From Musa acuminata AAA Group (taxonomy: Eukaryota > Streptophyta > Magnoliopsida > Zingiberales > Musaceae), in assembly GCF_036884655.1 (NCBI RefSeq), contig NC_088344.1:33728501-33792500 (forward strand): a DNA stretch of 64,000 bases, given 5' to 3'. A program made the position numbers and the translations under genes. This document shows positions 57,129 through 64,000 of the stretch, in pieces. Within the stretch, counting starts at the first letter, position 1. Each line of letters opens with the position of its first letter. The notes beneath the pieces were generated by a model. That model was not told the DNA's origin. It did not search any database and worked only from the letters and a program-made list of their open reading frames with translations.

Positions 57129-60100
57129 ATGGCAATAAAGAGAAGGGAAATTAAAATGTATATTGAAAAAGTGATGATATTGTGCATCCAAACTAGCTAC
57201 AGATCTGCTCGGGATCATCCTTTTGTTTTTGCTCTGGTGTTATTCTTGCTTGTACTATACATATCGTTTCCTTGTCTGTTTGCCTTCCTGGTTTCTTCCT
57301 CTCCTGTCATTGTCTGCACAACTCTTCTTCTTGGACTCCTCCTGAGCTATGGAGAGCCAAATATTCCTGAAATTGAGAAAGAGGATGAGAGGACTCAGGA
57401 CATGCCTTCGGAGGAAATTGGGGGCTCTTTTAAGCATCTGTATGTCAAGGAAGATGACAACTTAATGGTTGAAGAACATGTAGAATACAGATCCCATCAT
57501 GAGGGAATTGCATCCATGGCTACAGAAAGGAGTAATGCAGGTGAGGATATCTACGAGGCAACAAATCAAAATGAAGGAACCAAGAAGTTAGATGCTATCG
57601 TGGCCACAAACTCATTAGATGGGGAAGTGAACAGAGAGAATTACAATAAAGAGAAGGTAATTCAAGAAAAAGAACTCCATGGTCAAGAGATCTTCAAGGA
57701 CAGGTACCTTTATGTTGAGAATCCAGGTGTAACAGGAGTTGGTAAAATTATCAGTTCTGTTGGCATTGCAGATAGGCAAGAAACTGAGGACCTTATGCTG
57801 GAGAATGGCGAGCCTGCACTGGACCATCATTTCGATTCTTCTCTAGGATTGCCTTGGCAGTCCATTGATAATGATCATGCTTCTTCTGATACTGATTCAG
57901 ATAGAGCAGAGAGTTCATCTCCTGATGCTTCTATGGCTGACATCATTCCGATGCTTGATGAACTTCACCCTCTTTTAGATTCTGAACATCCTCAGCACGT
58001 ATCTATCTCCAAGTCAGATGTAGACACTGAAGGCTCATCTTCAGACCATGAACCAGATGATAATAGTGTTGATGAAGAAGGTGAAAACCATGCAGAGGAA
58101 GAAGATGAAGAAGCACAGGAGGAGAAGGATGACGGCATGGAAGCTGCAGTGAAGTGGACCGAAGATGATCAGAAAAATGTCATGGATCTTGGGTCTTCTG
58201 AATTGGAGAGGAATCGGAGGTTAGAAAGTTTAATTGCAAAGCGAAGAGCAAGAAAAAATCTGGCATTTCTGATGGAGAGAAATCTTATTGACTTGGATGC
58301 TAGTGACTCTTTTCTTAGCAGGGATGATCTATCACGCTTCCGTGTCCAGGTTCCACCCATTTCAGCACCAAGAAGAAATCCTTTTGATATTCCCTATGAT
58401 TCAGAGGAAACAATGGATTTGCTGCCAATTCCAGGCTCTGCTCCCTCTTCTCTGCTGCCCAGAAGAAATCCTTTTGATATTTTCTATGATGAGCAAGAAC
58501 AAAACAGCAGCCTCACAGGTGAGACGTGGGGTCACCAAGATTTTGTGTCAGCTCCACATCGTGAGGTGTTATATAGAAGGAATGAGACCTTCAGCTTAGG
58601 AAGAAGGGAACTTCAACAAGAGAGACCTCATTCAAGGTTGAAGTCCTACTTTGTTGCAGAGAATATGGATTCTGAGGGAAGTTCTACTTTTCATAGACAA
58701 TTCAGTGACAAGAGTGAGTCGAAAGTCAGTTATATTCCGGAATCCGACACAGTTTCTTCAGTTACAGATCAGGAATATAAGAGAGAGCTAGAAAAACAGG
58801 AATTCCAACAGGAAACTGAACTGACTCCTCTTGGTAAACATGATGCTGATGTTGTGGATAATGGAAGTCACACAACTGAAGAAGCAGAATTGGTTGATAA
58901 AGAAGTAAAGAATGTGCATCTAACTGATGATCTTGAAATTGATGTGGATACTGACCTCATCATTCAAGAAAGTGATCAAGTTGTTGAAGATTCTGGAGCA
59001 GTAGAAGAAGATATTAGAGATGGAATACACTTAAATCCACCCATTTCAGATTATGAAAAATTAGACATGGTCGAACAGAGGTATGATCAGCCACACTCAT
59101 CTTCATCAGATGAAGACAAGAAGGATTCAGAAACAACCTTTTCTGAACAGTCATTAAATTTGGAACAAACAAGAAATCTCAGAGAATCTGATTATTCAAC
59201 AAGGGTTGATCAAGTTCATGACTATAAAGTTGCAGAACCCATCTATGATTCTAGTCCACTAGTGGCTGGAAAATCTTTCTCTGAACTATCAACAGTTGAT
59301 GAAGCTGAAACTGATGCAGGTAAGGGAACTGATTCTGACCTATTAGCACACATCCCTTTCGGTTATTGCTGGTAATTATTCTCTTTTCTCAGTGGGCGCA
59401 GGTCAAGGAGACAACACTAGTTCTTCAGTGAAATTTCATATGCAGAAGGAAGATTCAGAAGTGGGTTCTTCTCCAAGTTCAATCGAGCAAAATGCTGCAA
59501 CACCAATTGGAAATTTTGTATCTGTCAATGCAAGCGTGGAAGAGATGGCATCTGTCAGCACAGGGCCCTTCACATCTGGTCAGAGTTTAATTTCCATAGA
59601 AGAAAATGAACCAAGATCAAGGGAGATTACTGACATTAGCAAATATGATGATGTTATAGTTGGAAAGTCAGCTTCTCAAGAAGGTTCCATTCATACAATT
59701 TCATGCATGATAGATGAGCTAGCAGCAGCAGACAGTATCAATCACACAAATTCCTCTTCATTGACAGCTCAGTCTAGAGAGGCTGATCCGATTGTTGTGA
59801 ACATGAGTCACTACACCGAAATAGAAGAGACGGTTGAAATTACACAGTCTTCTTATTCAAATATCTCACTCTTATCTGATGATTCAGTTTCATCTGAATT
59901 GCTGAAACCAGTGCCTTTCATGGAAAAGTATAGTTTGAGTTCTGATCACATCACTGTTAAAGATTCTCAACTCAGCAATTTGGACCTGGCTTCAATCTCT
60001 GATGACAGTCGAGAAGATTTCAAACAACAAGACAAGGATCCAGGCGTCACAAATGAAGAGCTCAAGGTCAATGTATCTGATATTGAACAACAGGCCTCTT

Positions 60101-61515
60101 TCTTTTGGAAGTCTAGAGAAGATATTAATCATATGGATGATTGTGACAAGCTTTTTCACAAACCAGAAGTCACCACATCAGATCTCCTATCTGCAGGTCA
60201 TATTCATGATGGTAGTTTAACTGGGTTACAGTTGATATCACTGACAGAAAGCATAACTGAGATCAAGGCCTCTTCTGGCAGTGACCTGTCTGCATCAAGA
60301 GATGGAATCATAACTGAAGTGCTAACCAAGTATGAAGATGGTTCTCTGAAGATGGTAGATAGTTCTGATGAGGAATCTGATGAGATCCATCCTGTGGTCT
60401 TGGAGACTGATGAGATGGATGAAAGTTTGCCAACAGCAATGGATGGAACTGCAGATTTTCACATAGAAGAATTGTCATCTAATCAACGAGGATCATTATT
60501 CATGTTTCAAATGGATAGCCAGTCTGAAGATATTAGTTCTGCTTCCAGAAGTTCTTTTGTGCATGACAATACACAGCTGCAATTTTCTGAAGACAGATCC
60601 AGTCAATATGATGATATATCATCCAACCAACCCTCTAAAGGCAGTTTTATCGAGTCTCAGGAGGTGAGTTCAGCAGTCAGCCTGCCTAGAGTTATAGAAT
60701 CAGAAGTTGGGTCTTCATATAGTTCTAGCGGGAACTTCGAGCAGATTGTTTACAATCCTAAGGTTCATGTTTTTGAAGCAAGCTTGGTTCAAGAGGTTAA
60801 CTCAGGATCTAATCAGCTCCTTCAAAAGACCATGGTGCCTAGTGTTTCTGATTCGAAGATTGGCGAGCCAATGACAGCAAAACTTAATCTTCAGTTGAGA
60901 GAAATGGTTGCTGCTGAAAGCAATACAACAGATTCAGAGCTTCTAGTTGTTGAGGCAAGATCTGTCGAAGATATTCACTCGACTTTCAAACAAATTAGTG
61001 AAGAATTGCTTGAAAAATCATTATATCATGAAGTTGGATCTCAAAACTTACATGAGTCCAAATCTCAGAATTTACAGGGTACTGGCGATCTCGATTCCAA
61101 GCAAATGCAATCTGATCTGCATGTTGAAGCAAAATCCATTGAAGACAGAGACATGGCTTTCAGCCAGCTGTCACATAGCACCAGCAAGAAAGCCCCAAAA
61201 GCGACGGGAGCAATAGATGGATATCTAGAAGTTTGTGCAAGTGAGGAGCAATTGGAAACCAAGGTTGTTGAAGTGCAGTCTGCTGATGAGATTAGTTTCG
61301 CTTTTAAGGAACCTGTAGCAAGTGAAACGAGCACAAGCATGGAACAAATTGGTGAAAAATCAGGAGCTGAAATAGTGGGTGATGTTCCTGCCTCCAAAAC
61401 TTTAACATCAAAGAAAACACAGAAGAAACACAAGCGTAGGAACTCCGTCTCAAGCTCAAGCTCTAGTTCTAGCTCAAGTGATTCTGATTTCTACGAAAAT
61501 AAGAAAGACGACTAA
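57129..61515 (+). CDS. Uncharacterised plant membrane-anchored acidic protein, paralogue 2
   Basis: Two coding exons, 57,129-59,319 (donor GATGCAG|GTAAGG, phase 1) and 59,393-61,515, give 1,437 residues; a second acceptor nine bases on (exon from 59,402) would give 1,434. Two N-terminal hydrophobic segments (FVFALVLFLLVLYISFPCLF and SSSPVIVCTTLLLGLLLSY) suggest a membrane anchor. The long remainder is acidic. Blocks shared with paralogue 1 are WTEDDQKNVMDLG, SELERNRRLESLIAKRRARK, ERNLIDLD, two RRNPFDI boxes and EPIYDSSP. The second exon is rich in Ser, Asp and Glu and ends with a Lys/Arg-rich stretch (KKTQKKHKRR) and a run of serines. No enzymatic domain is seen. Its size is about three times that of paralogue 1, mainly because of exon 2. 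Confidence 0.88.
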
Positions 61516-62593
61516 GGTTGTGTCTTTCGTTCTTTTATTTGTTTTCTGGTCCGTTTTGAGCTATTTGTTTCACCAAGCTATCTACTTGAATTTTCAGGTG
61601 AAAACTCAGACGGTGATGAAAATTTTTGTGGTCTTCACAGTTGAGGCTTTAGTGCAACTGGTTTTTGTGGATAGTATTCACTGGAGTCCCTGTGTATTTT
61701 GTATTTGTCTTTTGATAGCTTATTGGTGGAGTTGCAGTTCATGGTTTGGCCGATTTTTCTTAGGCGAGTCTTGCAATGTAATTTTCTACTTGTGGGAGTC
61801 CCATATAGGTCTTTGTCTTTTGATGGTTATGTGACTACAATTCTATTGTGTGGCTGTTTTCTGTGAGTGAGTCTCACAATGCAAATATCTGCAAAGGCTA
61901 GTGAGTGATCTTTCCAGTGAATGATTAGTTTTCAGAGCATTTATTTTACTTCTTTCTAAAGTTCATTTAGCATACAATTTTGTTGTCATATTATTTGTTT
62001 TCCCAGTCGACATATTTCTTGGAAGCTTTATTTATATTGGTCAGGAACAACTTCACAGAAGATATTTTCTTAATGATGCTTAAGCCTCATTCTAATTGAA
62101 CTTTGTTGAATGGGAAAAAAGAGTTCATGGTTAAGCTTAATTGGACCGGAAGAGATTAATATAATATGGCAATCAATGTGCATCAGGCATATCATGTGAG
62201 ACATATTTAGCTGTTTGTTTCAGTCAATACCAAGAATTTTTGAGATAGTCTTTGTTGTGTCATCTGTTTGTAAACCCACTTTTACTCACTTGTAGCACTC
62301 TATAGGCTGAATGGTTCATGGAATTGGGATATAAATTACTGTGACATACACATGTTATGTATCATGAATTATGCAAATTTGCATATGGCTCATGGGAGTC
62401 CTAGTTTGTCATGTCATTTTGCATGTGAAATAGATTATACATATTATTATTATTATTATATAATAAAGTAAAAGAGCATGTTTGTATGAAAAGAAAGGAT
62501 GTATTTATATATATGTGATCATAATAAAGTATTTTAATTGAGTATGTACCTCATGATTTCCTATCCAATGCCAGCTTTCATGGAAGTGGATGT
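61516..62593 (+). other. 3' UTR of paralogue 2 and spacer
   Basis: This follows the TAA at 61,513-61,515. AT-rich; an ATT-repeat (62,441-62,461) and AATAAAG sequences near 62,461 and 62,522 are visible. No further gene. Confidence 0.5.
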
Positions 62594-62796
62594 TTCGGTC
62601 TATCGTACCGTATGTATCGACGTTTCTATCCGGGCTCGGTATCGGTACGGTACGGTATACCGTTCGGTACACTCAGGTGTACCGAGCACTATAGTACTGT
62701 TATAGTGCTACAGTGCATTGCTACAGTACAGACGATCCGCGTACCGCTGGCCTGTCAGACCGGTATAGGCGGTACGATCCGATACGACAGACCTTG
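62594..62796. mobile_element. hAT-like MITE, GTACCG family, short copy
   Basis: About 203 bp. The ends are imperfect: TTCGGTCTATCGTACCG at the left and, inverted, CAAGGTCTGTCGTATCGG at the right. The hairpin CGGTACACTCAGGTGTACCG (62,665-62,684) matches the one in the 34,582 copy at 19 of 20 bases. CTACAGTGC-type repeats are also shared. No 8-bp duplication could be read, so the limits are approximate. Confidence 0.75.
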
Positions 62797-64000
62797 GTTT
62801 CTACCAACCTGCCTTATTTTTGACATTTGATTCGGAAAATACATTTAATTCATTGAAAGTTATTCCAATATGTGGATAATAACCACCAATTTCTCTTCTA
62901 ATAGAAAGAATATTTTCATGATAACTTATAACTTTTTTTCTAGATATAAGTCAAAAAAAGTCTTGTCCTTTTTTTTAATCTTTACCAGTTAAACTAATTG
63001 ATATCTTCAAAAGAAAACTAAATTTTTTTTTATTTTTTCAGATAAATAATAAATAAACTTTCAAGTGAGGAAAAAAGTCATTATAAAATCTTTTGAGACA
63101 GAGATTTACGCATTCTAAAAATCTGGAAAACAGGGGAAATGGCTTCAAACACCACAAACAATTCATATTTCTGTGTTTGAACTTTCTGTTCTGGGAAGAA
63201 ACAACAGAGAAGGGAACAAAGCAGATGGTTTTCTGATTCAGATACAATTGGATATGAGTCAGCTATTTCTCTAATTTGACTAGTATTGCTCATATGTGAC
63301 AAACTGAGACAATTCAGCTTTTGGATTTTTGCACCTACACCACCTGCCTGTCCCGGTGAGCAAAGATAAGGAATAAAGACATGAAAATGAGCTCAATTTC
63401 TTTTCGGTTTGACACAGACCAATGTCGAAAAAAATCTCTTCATTCCGAGAGAACATGAGCTTAATTTCTTTTCGTTTTGACACAGACCGATGTCGAAAAA
63501 AATTTCTTCATTCCGAGCGAAAAAAAAGGAACAAGTTCCACCAAACGAGCTCAAGAACTCAACCATGCAGCTGTGCAGATTAAGAATGGTGACCAGTTCA
63601 AGAATCAAACAGACACTACTTGAGGGATCTGCAAGAACACAAGCATCTTGAAGTCATTAGCTGCTGGCACATAGGTGACTGCTGATCCAAGGTTGGTGGC
63701 TCTACCTACTGAAGTAAAAGATTAAACAAGTGGAGACAAATGAAGTGGTCCTCATCAGCCTACTATGAGTACCTGGACATGAGATAGATTTCTGTGCATG
63801 ATTTCTGTGCCATGCTTATCTGGCAATCATAACCAGAGCAGTAAATAATTACTGCTGCTTCACTCCACCTTAAAGCACTTCTTCTGGTCTCAGTGCCATG
63901 CTGCAAAGTGACAAGCAGATAAAAGCAAATCCCTTCTTACTCTGCCACATATCATCTTCACAGCCTATTACTATCCTCCCTGATTGCATACATATATCAC
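62797..64000. other. Right-end intergenic DNA
   Basis: AT-rich to 63,080, then mixed sequence with a 68-bp tandem duplication. The final 400 bases have near-even composition and could be the far end of a neighbouring transcript, but I recognise no exon on either strand. Confidence 0.4.
63387..63522. repeat. 68-bp tandem duplication, two copies
   Basis: Unit 1 (63,387-63,454) and unit 2 (63,455-63,522) share ATGAGCTYAATTTCTTTTCG, TTTGACACAGACC and ATGTCGAAAAAAAT with a few substitutions. Confidence 0.93.

Noticed and set aside
63280..63608. Overlapping minus-strand frames near the right edge
   Set aside because: Their similarity to each other reflects the 68-bp tandem duplication; no protein family is recognised.

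Overview
The window looks like nuclear DNA of a monocot plant. The genes are intron-rich and plant-specific (a CIPK kinase, a DHHC S-acyltransferase, a GAMYB transcription factor with an intact miR159 site), introns reach 7-15 kb, spacers are AT-rich with many (TA)n and (CT)n runs, and non-autonomous transposons are plentiful. The GTACCG-rich repeats and the GAMYB type suggest a Zingiberales (banana-family) genome, but that is an impression from memory, not a search result.

Layout, left to right. 319-489 (-): first coding exon of a CIPK3-like kinase that runs off the left edge. 490-10.8 kb: its upstream region, then AT-rich DNA with no recognisable gene. 11,738-21,549 (+): a 705-residue kinase-fold protein whose 7-nt first coding exon is separated from the rest by a 7.7-kb intron. 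That intron holds two Au-like SINEs, two hAT-like non-autonomous elements and an RTE-type LINE tail. 24,700-25,396 (+): a 110-residue FMC1/LYR-like mitochondrial protein. 27,982-30,797 (-): a five-exon, 441-residue DHHC S-acyltransferase. It is divergent from the next gene. 33,092-50,222 (+): a 552-residue GAMYB-type R2R3-MYB. Its R3 repeat is split by a 15.4-kb intron that is mostly a tandem array of 1.12-kb units, with a 2,610-bp higher-order duplication and nested hAT-like insertions. 52,754-54,148 (+) and 57,129-61,515 (+): two tandem paralogues of an uncharacterised membrane-anchored, acidic, Ser-rich plant family. The first appears to be frameshifted near its end. 61.5-64 kb: intergenic, with a GTACCG element and a 68-bp tandem duplication.

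The genes do not form a pathway; this is ordinary plant gene-space. The most unusual content is repeat biology. There is an intronic tandem array grown by unequal exchange, and its sibling units provide the empty sites that date two transposon insertions. There are also three sequence families of hAT-like elements whose termini and 8-bp target duplications can be read directly. I found no clear evidence of a new multi-gene system.
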